Of a stretch of 64,000 nt of DNA, positions 1 through 8,175 are shown in pieces. Below the pieces are notes generated by a model. The model did not search any database. It saw only the letters and a list, made by a program, of their open reading frames with translations, and was not told where the DNA came from. Position 1 is the first letter of the stretch. Every line of letters begins with the position of its first letter. Made by a program: the position numbers and the translations under genes. Source of the DNA: Marinobacter sp. F4216 (GTDB lineage Bacteria > Pseudomonadota > Gammaproteobacteria > Pseudomonadales > Oleiphilaceae); assembly GCF_019931195.1 (NCBI RefSeq), contig NZ_JAIOUO010000004.1, positions 457,284 to 521,283 of the forward strand. Direction: 5' to 3'.

Positions 1-1
1 G

Positions 2-295
2 CGCCTGCGCCTGGCATTGATGCTGATGTTTTCCCTGGTCATTGCCGTTGCCATGAAGATCGTCGGTGTACTGCTGATCACCGCCATGCTGATTATCCCT
101 GCAGCCACCGCTCGCCGGCTGGCCAGGAATCCGGAGCATATGGTGGGCCTGGCCATGGTCTTTGGTGCCATCGCAGTAACCGGTGGCCTGATCCTGTCCT
201 GGTATCTCGACACACCCGCCGGTCCGTCCTCGGTAGTCACCGCCTTCCTGACCTTCCTGCTGGTGTATGGCAGCACGGCACAAACCCGGGCCTGA
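2..295 (+). CDS. znuB: Zinc ABC transporter permease, C-terminal part (ZnuB-like)
   Basis: The reading frame is already open at the left edge, so only the last 97 or so residues are present. It encodes hydrophobic helices with the pattern of ABC-3 family metal permeases: a '[15 protein letters not shown]' segment, a '[16 protein letters not shown]' loop and a final helix. In the family this inner-membrane subunit forms the channel for Zn2+ (or Mn2+) uptake with a ZnuC ATPase and a ZnuA binding protein, which would lie to the left of the window. ZnuB is the best match; a manganese or iron paralogue cannot be excluded from this fragment. Confidence 0.8.
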   Translation, partial: RLRLALMLMFSLVIAVAMKIVGVLLITAMLIIPAATARRLARNPEHMVGLAMVFGAIAVTGGLILSWYLDTPAGPSSVVTAFLTFLLVYGSTAQTRA

Positions 296-380
296 ATCTG
301 GCCCAGGATTCCCCACGCTGGACTACAGTTAGGAGGTACGGCAACACGTTGGCATTGCCCGCATACGTCAGGAATCTCCC

Positions 381-1391
381 ATGGAACGCACCAATGGCTC
401 ACCTCCGCCCCCCGGGAAGACCTCGCCCGGGCTCTGGGTGCCGCTGGCGATTCTTCTGACTGGCCTGGCAACCACCACGCTGACGGCCCATCTGGAGGCG
501 GAGCGCGCCCGCAGCCAGGCCGAATCTCGATATCAGGCCCAGCACCAGATGCTGGTGAATCTGGTTCGTGCCCAGCAATGGGAAAAGACCAATAGCAACA
601 ATGGCGAAGCCGGCCAGAACAACGACTGGCTTCGGCCCGTGATTTATCAGGCACTGCCGGAGAATATGGGCGTGCGGGTGGATACCCTTGCCCGGCACAC
701 CAAGCAGCCACTGCTGCATATCCGGGCCGGGACCCCCGTCGATGCCAGCCGAACACTGCGCAGCGAGATCCGTTCCGGCGATAACAACTGGATGCTTACC
801 ACTCTGCCCGCCGAACCCTTTCTCGAAGGCGATGCGACCCAGGCCGCCACCCGTATCTGGGCCAATGGCCTGCTGATCACCTTGGTCGGCGTCGTGTTGT
901 CGTTGTGGCTGTGTCGCCGCCTCAAGCTGGCGACAAGCCTCGGTTACAAGCAGCGTGAGCAAACCCGTCATTCGGACCAGCAAATCAACAACCTGCAAAC
1001 CGAAAAAAACATCCTCCGGCAGGCACTGAACGACAGCGAGCTGCGCAGCCGGGATCTGGTTGCCTTATCCGGAGGGATGATCTGTGAACTCGATGAGCAG
1101 GGAACCATTGGCTTCGCGTCCCCGCAAACCGCGGAACTGATCGGCGAGGCTCCGTCCGACCTGCTCGGGACGCCCTTTGAGCAACTGGTGGAAACAACGG
1201 GCCAGGAGAATTTCAGGCTCGCCCTGGCGTCGGCGCGCAGCGATCATGCGGTAGAGCGTGTGGATGTGTCATTGCGACACAAAGGCACGGAAACGTCCAT
1301 CCCGGTGACGCTGCGGATTCTGGCCCTGCAGGACCCGCTGCACGGCCTCGCCGGCTTCCGGATCAGCGCCTCGCCTAGCCAGGGACATTAA
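381..1391 (+). CDS. Membrane-bound PAS-domain sensor without an output domain
   Basis: A 336-residue protein. A Pro-rich N-terminus leads into a membrane helix at about residues 17-37, an extracytoplasmic stretch of about 120 residues, a second helix at about 160-180 ('LLITLVGVVLSLWLC'), a likely coiled coil rich in Gln/Asn/Glu at about 190-220, and a PAS-like fold from about 222 to 330 ('GGMICELDEQGTIGFASPQTAELIG'). No kinase, GGDEF, EAL or HTH region follows, so it ends where an output domain would normally begin. It may act through a partner. The stop codon overlaps that of the convergent CDGSH gene by 4 bases. The exact function is unknown. Confidence 0.75.
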   Translation: MERTNGSPPPPGKTSPGLWVPLAILLTGLATTTLTAHLEAERARSQAESRYQAQHQMLVNLVRAQQWEKTNSNNGEAGQNNDWLRPVIYQALPENMGVRVDTLARHTKQPLLHIRAGTPVDASRTLRSEIRSGDNNWMLTTLPAEPFLEGDATQAATRIWANGLLITLVGVVLSLWLCRRLKLATSLGYKQREQTRHSDQQINNLQTEKNILRQALNDSELRSRDLVALSGGMICELDEQGTIGFASPQTAELIGEAPSDLLGTPFEQLVETTGQENFRLALASARSDHAVERVDVSLRHKGTETSIPVTLRILALQDPLHGLAGFRISASPSQGH

Positions 1392-1636
1392 TCCAGGGTC
1401 TTGTGGGTGCCATCGCACAGGGGCGGATTGCCGGTCTGCTTGCAGCCGCAGAACCATACCCACTCTTCTTTTTCTGCCGTGTATTTGACCGGCGTGAACC
1501 CGGTGCCTTTATGGGACCCGTCGCAGAAAGGCTGTTTCTCGCTTCGCCCGCAGGCACACCACATGTAGTTCTTACCCGGCTCCACGAGCACAGAACAGGG
1601 GGTTTTGCGCGCTATGTGCGGCTTTTCGTCAGCCAT
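1388..1636 (-). CDS. CDGSH iron-sulfur domain protein, two motifs
   Basis: An 82-residue protein with two zinc-finger-CDGSH type motifs: 'WCACGRSEKQPFCDGSH' near residues 26-42 and 'WFCGCKQTGNPPLCDGTH' near 61-78. Each supplies the three Cys and one His that hold a labile [2Fe-2S] cluster in this family. Bacterial tandem-CDGSH proteins are small soluble cytoplasmic proteins thought to take part in redox or cluster handling; the partner is unknown. The gene is transcribed divergently from the GAPDH-arsJ pair. Length and motif order are normal for the family. Confidence 0.9.
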   Translation of the reverse strand: MADEKPHIARKTPCSVLVEPGKNYMWCACGRSEKQPFCDGSHKGTGFTPVKYTAEKEEWVWFCGCKQTGNPPLCDGTHKTLD

Positions 1637-1694
1637 GATCAGATCCCTCCATGCATTGGTATCACCCTGGCTCAGTATAGATGGGCCACTCCCC

Positions 1695-1723
1695 TTGTCA
1701 GGTTTCTGTCACAGGCTTATGGT
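1695..1723 (+). promoter_or_regulatory. Putative sigma-70 promoter of the GAPDH-arsJ pair
   Basis: TTGTCA at 1695-1700 and TATGGT at 1718-1723 are separated by 17 bases, about 60 bases before the GAPDH start. The boxes are near consensus, but no start site is known. No clear ArsR operator was recognised around it. Confidence 0.4.
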
Positions 1724-1781
1724 TTAATGCTCCCGCGCGCCGCGACAGGTGACTTCAGCAGACAATCTGGATAACGGAACC

Positions 1782-2786
1782 ATGAACCGAATCAAAGTAG
1801 GCATCAACGGATTTGGCCGCATCGGGCGGCTGACCATGAAAGCGGCCTGGGACTGGCCCGAGATCGACTTTGTCGCCATCAACGATCCGGGCGCCGATGC
1901 CGCCACCCTGGCACACCTGATGAATTTTGACAGTGTCCACGGGACCTGGGATCGGGAAGCCACCTCCGATGGCACCCACCTGCTGATCGACAACCGGAAA
2001 ATCCGGGTGACCCACAATCGGTCGATCGGCGAAACCGACTGGTCCGGTTGCGATGTGGTGATCGAAGCCAGTGGCGTCATGCGCAAGATGGACCTGCTCC
2101 AGGGCTATCTGGGTCAAGGGGTCAATCGTGTGGTGGTGACGGCCCCGGTGAAAGAAGCGGGCGCCAAAAACCTCGTGATGGGCATCAACGACAACCTGTT
2201 CGACCCCACCACCGACCGCATCGTCACGGCCGCGTCCTGCACCACCAACTGCCTGGCTCCGGTGGTCAAGGTGATTCACGAAAAGCTGGGTATCAAGCAT
2301 GGCTCGATGACCACCATTCACAGCCTCACCAACACCCAGACCATCATTGACGCTCCCCACAAGGATCTTCGCCGGGCCCGCTCCTGCGGCAGCTCGCTGA
2401 TCCCGACCACCACCGGTTCGGCCACCGCCATCATCGAAATTTTCCCGGAGCTGAAAGGCCGGCTGGATGGCCATGCCGTCCGAGTACCGTTGACCAATGC
2501 CTCGCTCACGGACTGTGTGTTCGAGGTAGAAACGCCCACGGATGTAGCCACCGTGAACAGTCTGCTCCGTGACGCCGCCGAAGGTGAGCTGGAGGGCATC
2601 CTGGGCTACGAGGAGCGGCCACTGGTGTCGATCGACTACCGCACCGATCCCCGCTCGGCAATTATCGATGCCCTCTCCACCCTGGTGGTGAACGATACCC
2701 AGGTGAAACTGTACGCCTGGTACGACAACGAATGGGGCTACGCCAACCGGACCGCCGAACTGCTGCGCAAGGTGGGCCTGGCCTGA
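1782..2786 (+). CDS. ArsJ-associated glyceraldehyde-3-phosphate dehydrogenase
   Basis: A 334-residue type I GAPDH. The N-terminus has the Rossmann signature '[13 protein letters not shown]'; the catalytic cysteine is C153 in '[11 protein letters not shown]', and the C-terminal '[11 protein letters not shown]' is the usual inorganic-phosphate site region. The ATG at 1782 is preferred because the family begins [12 protein letters not shown]; an upstream GTG at 1749 would add 11 unconserved residues. One base separates it from arsJ. In characterised ars operons this GAPDH uses arsenate in place of phosphate to make unstable 1-arseno-3-phosphoglycerate, which ArsJ exports. The neighbour, rather than the enzyme sequence, is what suggests this role over a central glycolytic one. 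Confidence 0.9.
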   Translation: MNRIKVGINGFGRIGRLTMKAAWDWPEIDFVAINDPGADAATLAHLMNFDSVHGTWDREATSDGTHLLIDNRKIRVTHNRSIGETDWSGCDVVIEASGVMRKMDLLQGYLGQGVNRVVVTAPVKEAGAKNLVMGINDNLFDPTTDRIVTAASCTTNCLAPVVKVIHEKLGIKHGSMTTIHSLTNTQTIIDAPHKDLRRARSCGSSLIPTTTGSATAIIEIFPELKGRLDGHAVRVPLTNASLTDCVFEVETPTDVATVNSLLRDAAEGELEGILGYEERPLVSIDYRTDPRSAIIDALSTLVVNDTQVKLYAWYDNEWGYANRTAELLRKVGLA

Positions 2787-2787
2787 C

Positions 2788-3975
2788 GTGACACCCGCTA
2801 CTCGCCAGTACCTGATCATCACCGGTAATTACTGGGCCTTCACCCTGACCGATGGCGCCCTGCGAATGCTGGTGGTACTGCATTTCCACCAGCTCGGGTA
2901 TTCTCCGCTGGAGCTGGCCCTGCTGTTCGTGTTCTACGAGTTCTTTGGCGTGCTGACCAATCTTGCCGGAGGGTATCTGGGCGCCCGAATTGGGCTCAAC
3001 CGGACCATGAATCTGGGTTTGCTGCTGCAGATTGTGGCTCTGGGCATGCTGGCCGTGCCCGCCAGCTTGCTGACCATCCCCTGGGTGATGGCCGCTCAGG
3101 GTCTGTCCGGTATCGCCAAGGATCTGAACAAGATGTCGGCCAAGAGCGGTATCAAACTACTGGTCGATGATGCTCAACAGGGCAAGCTGTACAAATGGGT
3201 CGCGTTACTGACAGGCTCCAAGAACACGCTCAAAGGGGTGGGCTTTTTCCTCGGCGGCGCGCTGCTGATGACCATCGGGTTTGCTGGTGCGGTGGCCAGC
3301 ATGGCAGCGGCGTTGCTACTGATCTGGCTGAGCAGTCTGTTCCTGCTCGGCAAGGACCTGGGCCGAAGCAAGGCCAAGCCGAAATTCAAAGACCTGTTTT
3401 CCAAGAGCCCGGCCATCAATCTGCTATCAGCCGCCCGACTGTTCCTGTTTGGCGCGCGGGACGTATGGTTCGTCATAGCCCTGCCGGTCTACCTGAAAAC
3501 CGTTCTGGGCTGGGATTTCTGGCAGGTGGGGACGTTCATGGCCTGCTGGATCATTGGCTATGGGTTTATTCAAACCATCGCCCCCCGGTTTACCGGTATG
3601 GGCTCACAGGCTGCCGTTCGTTGGGCGGCCATGCTCAGTGTGGTCCCCGCAGGCATTGCCCTCGCCCTGTGGCTGGGCATCAACTCAGAACTGGCGCTGG
3701 TTGGCGGGCTGCTGCTGTTTGGCGCGGTATTCGCCGTCAACTCCTCACTGCACAGCTATCTGATCGTGAGTTTTGCCCGTGCTGATGGGGTGTCACTGGA
3801 TGTGGGTTTCTACTACATGTCCAACGCTGCCGGACGGCTGCTGGGCACGGTGCTTTCAGGCTGGATTTACCAGGTTTACGGACTGGAAGCCTGTCTGTGG
3901 GTATCCACCGGCATGGTAGTGCTGGCCACCGTCTTTGCCGCCGGGCTGTCCGCTCGACAGCCCGAAACGGCCTGA
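2788..3975 (+). CDS. arsJ: ArsJ organoarsenical efflux MFS permease
   Basis: A 395-residue inner-membrane protein with about twelve hydrophobic helices and the ArsJ hallmarks 'YLIITGNYWAFTLTDGALRMLVV' region and 'GLSGIAKDLNKMSAKSGIK' loop (about residues 105-130). It begins with GTG one base after the GAPDH stop, so the two are probably translationally coupled. In the family ArsJ expels 1-arseno-3-phosphoglycerate, which then breaks down to arsenate outside the membrane, giving arsenate resistance without reduction. No arsR, arsC or arsB was seen nearby, so the pair stands alone here. Confidence 0.9.
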   Translation: MTPATRQYLIITGNYWAFTLTDGALRMLVVLHFHQLGYSPLELALLFVFYEFFGVLTNLAGGYLGARIGLNRTMNLGLLLQIVALGMLAVPASLLTIPWVMAAQGLSGIAKDLNKMSAKSGIKLLVDDAQQGKLYKWVALLTGSKNTLKGVGFFLGGALLMTIGFAGAVASMAAALLLIWLSSLFLLGKDLGRSKAKPKFKDLFSKSPAINLLSAARLFLFGARDVWFVIALPVYLKTVLGWDFWQVGTFMACWIIGYGFIQTIAPRFTGMGSQAAVRWAAMLSVVPAGIALALWLGINSELALVGGLLLFGAVFAVNSSLHSYLIVSFARADGVSLDVGFYYMSNAAGRLLGTVLSGWIYQVYGLEACLWVSTGMVVLATVFAAGLSARQPETA

Positions 3976-3979
3976 CGCC

Positions 3980-5062
3980 CTACAATGGGCGAATCACCTC
4001 GGCGAGCTTGCCGGATTCGGTCAGTTCCAGGAATTCATCCCCCAGCCTTTCGCTTTCGGCCACCGCCTTGCGCCAGGCCTTCTCCCGGCCAGCATCATCA
4101 CCAGCGTACTTCTCGAAATCCTTCCGATCAGGCAGTTTCCGATCCGGGAGTGATTCCAGGTACTCGCGAGAAGGCGCCACCAGCACGACATCCTGCAGGC
4201 GCGTGGCATCGCCACGGCGCCAGGGCAGGCTCTTGTCGAACCAGCCTGGCACCACTTTGTCGGTAAAGTGAGGGTAGAGAATCACGCCGGGTTGTTCGTA
4301 GGGCAAATCCAGGTGGTAATCCAGCAGGCCGCCATCCCGATAAACCCCTTCAGGGGCACCGGGCAGGTTCCTGACGCCGGACATCACCATGGGAATCGAG
4401 GCCGAGGCCAGCAGCGCCGGCAACAGGTTTTCCCGGGTCAGCGCCACCTGGTGGCTGGGGAAATCCACCAGTTTGGCCACGGGCAAAGGCAGGCGGGCGT
4501 CGTGGATGATACCCCGCTCCATGAACCGGCCCAGGTGTCGCCGGCTGACCATGTTCGCACTGATCACCTGCATCAGACCGAGAGCCAGACGCCCCCGGCT
4601 GTCGTGTTCCAGCATCCCGCGACTTCTGACCACCACCACATTCAGCCGATACCAGAGGTGATTGAGGATCTGGTCCTGGTGGCCATCCAGCAACTCATCC
4701 AGGAACTGCACACTCTTGCGGGTCACCTCGGCCGCGCTGACACCTTTGGCAAAGCGTTGGGATGTGTACAACTCCGCCAGCTTATCGAGCTGGGCCTTGG
4801 GATCGTCGGTCGAAGCCACCGCAGCAAACCGCCAGCTGCCAATAGACGAACCAATCAGTGCACGCTCCTGGGGAACCCTAGGCAGCCAGTCACCAAAAAC
4901 AGCCTTGTCCAGCCCATTGATGCCCAGCGCCTTGGGGCCACCGGCGGCACCGGGAACAACATGAACATCGGCCGGTGTCAGCGGGGTGTCTTTCAGTCGC
5001 TGCAAGGCCCGGCGGCCGGCCCGGATGGTCAGCGACGGCATCCTGGTATGAATGGCGGTCAT
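3980..5062 (-). CDS. Patatin-like phospholipase
   Basis: A 360-residue protein with the patatin catalytic set: a glycine-rich oxyanion loop ('GAAGGPKALG', about residues 37-46), the nucleophile elbow 'GSSIGSW' (Ser73) and the 'DGG' motif in 'YRDGGLLDYH' that supplies the catalytic Asp. No signal peptide is seen, so it is probably cytoplasmic or membrane-associated. Patatins hydrolyse acyl ester bonds of phospholipids through a Ser-Asp dyad. The start at 5062 is chosen because AGGGAGAG lies just upstream; an earlier in-frame start at 5098 lacks such a site. It is convergent with arsJ, with stops 4 bases apart. The substrate is unknown. Confidence 0.85.
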   Translation of the reverse strand: MTAIHTRMPSLTIRAGRRALQRLKDTPLTPADVHVVPGAAGGPKALGINGLDKAVFGDWLPRVPQERALIGSSIGSWRFAAVASTDDPKAQLDKLAELYTSQRFAKGVSAAEVTRKSVQFLDELLDGHQDQILNHLWYRLNVVVVRSRGMLEHDSRGRLALGLMQVISANMVSRRHLGRFMERGIIHDARLPLPVAKLVDFPSHQVALTRENLLPALLASASIPMVMSGVRNLPGAPEGVYRDGGLLDYHLDLPYEQPGVILYPHFTDKVVPGWFDKSLPWRRGDATRLQDVVLVAPSREYLESLPDRKLPDRKDFEKYAGDDAGREKAWRKAVAESERLGDEFLELTESGKLAEVIRPL

Positions 5063-5252
5063 AAAGCTCTCCCTAAGTGAATCCCGGAGTGTAACCAAGC
5101 GCGAAGGTGGCGGCCAACTGAATACAACGCCCTACCTGTCCATTAACGAATCGAAACGGACCGGCTTAACGTAACCCATGCTAGACTTTGGAGATCCAAC
5201 AAGATCTGTCCCGGAAGCGGACAGACGCTGTATCTTGCGGCCGGAGAATGCT

Positions 5253-6320
5253 GTGGACCTTGCCAATAACCCTTACTCGCCATCCTCAGGGCCGACACTT
5301 GCAGTTCTCAAATTCAAGCAGAGACTGGTTTTTCATCTGTATTCCTGGACCCTGATCGCTGCGGCACCGCTGTTGATAATCCGATGGCAGCAAGACCACC
5401 TGCTGCTGACTGCGCTGCTCCTGCTTTTCTGTCTAAACGCCTTGCTGGTCATGGGTTTTCTGCATTTCCGCGGCACCTATTTTCTGAAAGGCCGCCTGTT
5501 CCCTCTGCTGGCCATAATGTGCTCGGTCTATTCCACAGCCGTCAACGGCCATATCGGCCTGTACTGGGCCTATCCGATTGCAGTCGTGTTTTTTTTCCTG
5601 TTGCCACTGAGAGAAGCCATCGCCAGCAATATTCTTTTCCTTATCCTGTTGGCCGTGGTGTCGTACCTCACTTTTCCGGAAGCCGACGTCTGGCGAATCA
5701 CTTTTTCCCTGGCGCTGACCTGCCTGTTCGCCCTGGTGTCTGCCTGGCTGGTGGGCAAGATTCAGCAGGAGCTGGTCCGCCTGGCGACCACCGACCCACT
5801 CACCGGGTGCCTGAATCGATCACAGCTTTCCGATCTTCTGAACAACCAGATCCAGATGCGGGAACGCTACGAACGGGTATCCAGCGCGGTACTGATCGAT
5901 CTGGATTTTTTCAAAGCCGTGAATGACCAATGGGGTCACCTGGCAGGGGACAGGATTCTGCAGGAGCTGGTGACTCGAATCCGTGGCCGGCTTCGGGAAA
6001 CCGACCAGCTGTTTCGAATCGGCGGCGAGGAATTCATGGTCCTTTTGCCGGAAACCCGACAGAAAGACGCCGAAAATCTCGCAAACCAGTTGCTTCTGAC
6101 CATACGGTCAAAACCGTTCTTCAACGAAATACGGGTAACGGCCAGCGTGAGTGTGGCGGAAGTCTGCCGGGGCGAGACCTGGTCCGCATGGCTGAATCGC
6201 GCTGACCAGGCGCTTTACGAAGCGAAAGCACGGGGCCGTAATCGCGTTGAGATCGCACCCAACAGTCCTTCGGATCAGGCACCGGATCCTTCAGGCCAGC
6301 CTGCCCCGGCCACCAGTTAG
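5253..6320 (+). CDS. Membrane-anchored GGDEF diguanylate cyclase
   Basis: About 355 residues. Five or six hydrophobic helices fill the N-terminal half, followed by a GGDEF domain beginning near 'LATTDPLTGCLNRSQL'. The active-site motif is GGEEF ('FRIGGEEFMVLLPE', near residue 256), and an RxxD allosteric site ('RETD') lies five residues before it. It should make c-di-GMP from two GTP and be product-inhibited. The GTG at 5253 is favoured because GGAG sits 6 bases upstream; an ATG at 5178 would add 25 residues but has no ribosome site. The membrane region has no recognised sensory fold. Confidence 0.85.
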   Translation: MDLANNPYSPSSGPTLAVLKFKQRLVFHLYSWTLIAAAPLLIIRWQQDHLLLTALLLLFCLNALLVMGFLHFRGTYFLKGRLFPLLAIMCSVYSTAVNGHIGLYWAYPIAVVFFFLLPLREAIASNILFLILLAVVSYLTFPEADVWRITFSLALTCLFALVSAWLVGKIQQELVRLATTDPLTGCLNRSQLSDLLNNQIQMRERYERVSSAVLIDLDFFKAVNDQWGHLAGDRILQELVTRIRGRLRETDQLFRIGGEEFMVLLPETRQKDAENLANQLLLTIRSKPFFNEIRVTASVSVAEVCRGETWSAWLNRADQALYEAKARGRNRVEIAPNSPSDQAPDPSGQPAPATS

Positions 6321-6327
6321 GGTTGAT

Positions 6328-7254
6328 TCAACCCTCCCGGGCAATGTCTTTTCTGAAATCCCGGTAGTTGGTGAATACCTCCCAGGGGCACTCGACATGG
6401 GGGTAGTGCCCGACGTTTCGTAAACCGACCACATCCGGATTCTTCACCAGTTCCCGATAACGCCTTGCCATCGCCGCCCCGGACACCGGATCGGCAGTGC
6501 CCGAGATCAGTCTCATGGGCTGGGAAGTTTTCTGCAGTGCCCCCACCCAGCGGTTGCGGTGGCAGCGACGTTCCTCCATAAACTGGATCAGGTGGTGCAG
6601 AATGCCCCGGCCGTTGTTGTAAGTGATCAGGTACCAGAAATCGTCCAGATCGATCCGACCGGGCGGATTCTGGCTGCCAAACAAGCGGAGGAAATTGCGT
6701 TCGAAGGTACGGCGGGTCAGTCCCCGGCTGAAGAGCCCACCGAGAGGGCTCTTCAGGAGTTTCTGTATCAGCAGGGGCGAATGCACCTCGGGGAAAAGGG
6801 CACCATTAAGGAAACACACGCTATCAATGCCAAAGGGCAGCACGCCTTCCTGCTCCCGGGCCATCAGCTCCTGCGCCACGCTACAGCCGTAATCATGGGC
6901 AAACAGGTGCACCGATCTCAGTCCAAGTCCGTCGATCCAGCCCTGGAAAAGATCGGCCTGATCCTCGATGCTGTAGGTGTATTCAACGGGTTTGTCGGAA
7001 AACCCAAAACCAAGCATGTCCAGCGTCAGAACGTTGAACTGCTGACTGAGCATGGGCCATATCCGGCTCCAATCCCAACTGGAGGTCGGAAAACCGTGCA
7101 GCAGGACCAAAGCATCGCCCTGTCCCGCCATGCGACTGAAAATGGCGTGGCCATCGTAACTGAACCACTTGCCTCCCTGCTGCCACCACTCCAAGGTGCC
7201 CGATTCCCGCACCGTCTGAGCAGCGCCAGGGTCATCGGTGAATACCTGTTCCAT
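6328..7254 (-). CDS. Alpha/beta hydrolase, haloalkane dehalogenase/epoxide hydrolase-like
   Basis: A 308-residue cytoplasmic alpha/beta hydrolase. The oxyanion motif is 'LLHGFPTSSWDW' (about residues 51-62), and the nucleophile elbow is 'AHDYGCS' with Asp121 as probable nucleophile, as in haloalkane dehalogenases and epoxide hydrolases rather than Ser esterases. The catalytic His is probably in 'NVGHYPHVE' near residue 283. Family knowledge allows dehalogenase, epoxide hydrolase or related C-X bond hydrolase activity; the substrate cannot be told from sequence. It lies back to back with folE and ends 8 bases from the convergent cyclase gene. Confidence 0.8.
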   Translation of the reverse strand: MEQVFTDDPGAAQTVRESGTLEWWQQGGKWFSYDGHAIFSRMAGQGDALVLLHGFPTSSWDWSRIWPMLSQQFNVLTLDMLGFGFSDKPVEYTYSIEDQADLFQGWIDGLGLRSVHLFAHDYGCSVAQELMAREQEGVLPFGIDSVCFLNGALFPEVHSPLLIQKLLKSPLGGLFSRGLTRRTFERNFLRLFGSQNPPGRIDLDDFWYLITYNNGRGILHHLIQFMEERRCHRNRWVGALQKTSQPMRLISGTADPVSGAAMARRYRELVKNPDVVGLRNVGHYPHVECPWEVFTNYRDFRKDIAREG

Positions 7255-7446
7255 GCGTTATCCCCGGCGAGGTTCCAAAGTTCAGACTGTATAGCATTCC
7301 ACCGCCACCTTCTATAGCCCTTCTGCTGGCTGTCAAAGACGCCTAAGCCAGGGGAATTTTCATAGGTAACAACCGTTGCAGGCGTGGAGATACAGATCAA
7401 ATTGGCTTAAGCTTGCCCCCCGAACGACACAGCATCGGAACAGATT

Positions 7447-8016
7447 ATGAGCACCCCTCTAGACGACCTTGCCGGACACTTCAAAGCCATTATTGATGGA
7501 TTGGGTGAAGACACCGACCGCGAGGGTCTGCAAAACACGCCCATGCGTGCGGCCAAGGCCATGCAGTTTCTCACTCAGGGTTACAACCAGAGCCTTGACG
7601 AGTTGGTGAACAACGCAGTTTTCGAGTCCGCCATGGATGAGATGGTGGTGGTGCAAGACATCGAGCTGTATAGCATGTGCGAACACCACATGCTGCCGTT
7701 TATCGGCAAGTGCCACATCGCCTACCTGCCTCAGGGCCGGGTTCTGGGGCTGTCCAAGTTCGCCCGTATTGTCGATATGTATGCCCGCCGGCTGCAGATC
7801 CAGGAAAACCTGACCCGCCAGATTGCCGAGGCCATCGAAAATGTGACCAACGCAAAGGGCGTCGCCGTGGTGATCGAAGCCCAGCACATGTGCATGATGA
7901 TGCGGGGCGTGGAAAAACAGAACTCGAAGATGAAAACCTCCGTAATGCTGGGACAGTTCCGCAAATCCCAGGCAACACGCAACGAGTTCCTGCAGCTGGT
8001 TGCGCAACGGGGCTGA
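7447..8016 (+). CDS. folE: GTP cyclohydrolase I
   Basis: A 189-residue enzyme of normal length. The zinc and active-site residues are visible in '[12 protein letters not shown]' (about residues 77-88) and '[13 protein letters not shown]' (about 146-158), and the N-terminal '[19 protein letters not shown]' matches the substrate-pocket region. It converts GTP to 7,8-dihydroneopterin triphosphate, the first step of tetrahydrofolate synthesis, in the cytoplasm. Several bacteria carry more than one FolE; nothing here shows whether this is the main copy. It is a single gene with no obvious operon partner. Confidence 0.95.
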   Translation: MSTPLDDLAGHFKAIIDGLGEDTDREGLQNTPMRAAKAMQFLTQGYNQSLDELVNNAVFESAMDEMVVVQDIELYSMCEHHMLPFIGKCHIAYLPQGRVLGLSKFARIVDMYARRLQIQENLTRQIAEAIENVTNAKGVAVVIEAQHMCMMMRGVEKQNSKMKTSVMLGQFRKSQATRNEFLQLVAQRG

Positions 8017-8083
8017 GACCCCGGTGACCACCGTCAGCGGGCCTGATGGTGGTCACTTACCCGAGACTTTTTCGTCGCCAAAA

Positions 8084-8099
8084 TGTGACACGTGTCACA
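8084..8099. promoter_or_regulatory. Perfect CRP/Vfr-type palindrome
   Basis: The sequence TGTGACACGTGTCACA is a perfect 16-base palindrome and fits the CRP/Vfr consensus TGTGA-N6-TCACA in both half-sites. Its centre lies about 84 bases before the start codon of the HD-GYP gene, a distance compatible with activation. This would tie cAMP to c-di-GMP turnover, an inference only. Confidence 0.6.
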
Positions 8100-8175
8100 C
8101 TTATTCCTACTGACAATGACACCCGGTAGGTCTCTGCCATACTTTGGATAAACATCTAATAAGACTGGTAGAGCC

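Noticed and set aside
1755..2822. A 355-residue open frame antisense to GAPDH
   Set aside because: Shadow frame with Gly/His-rich text and no domain.
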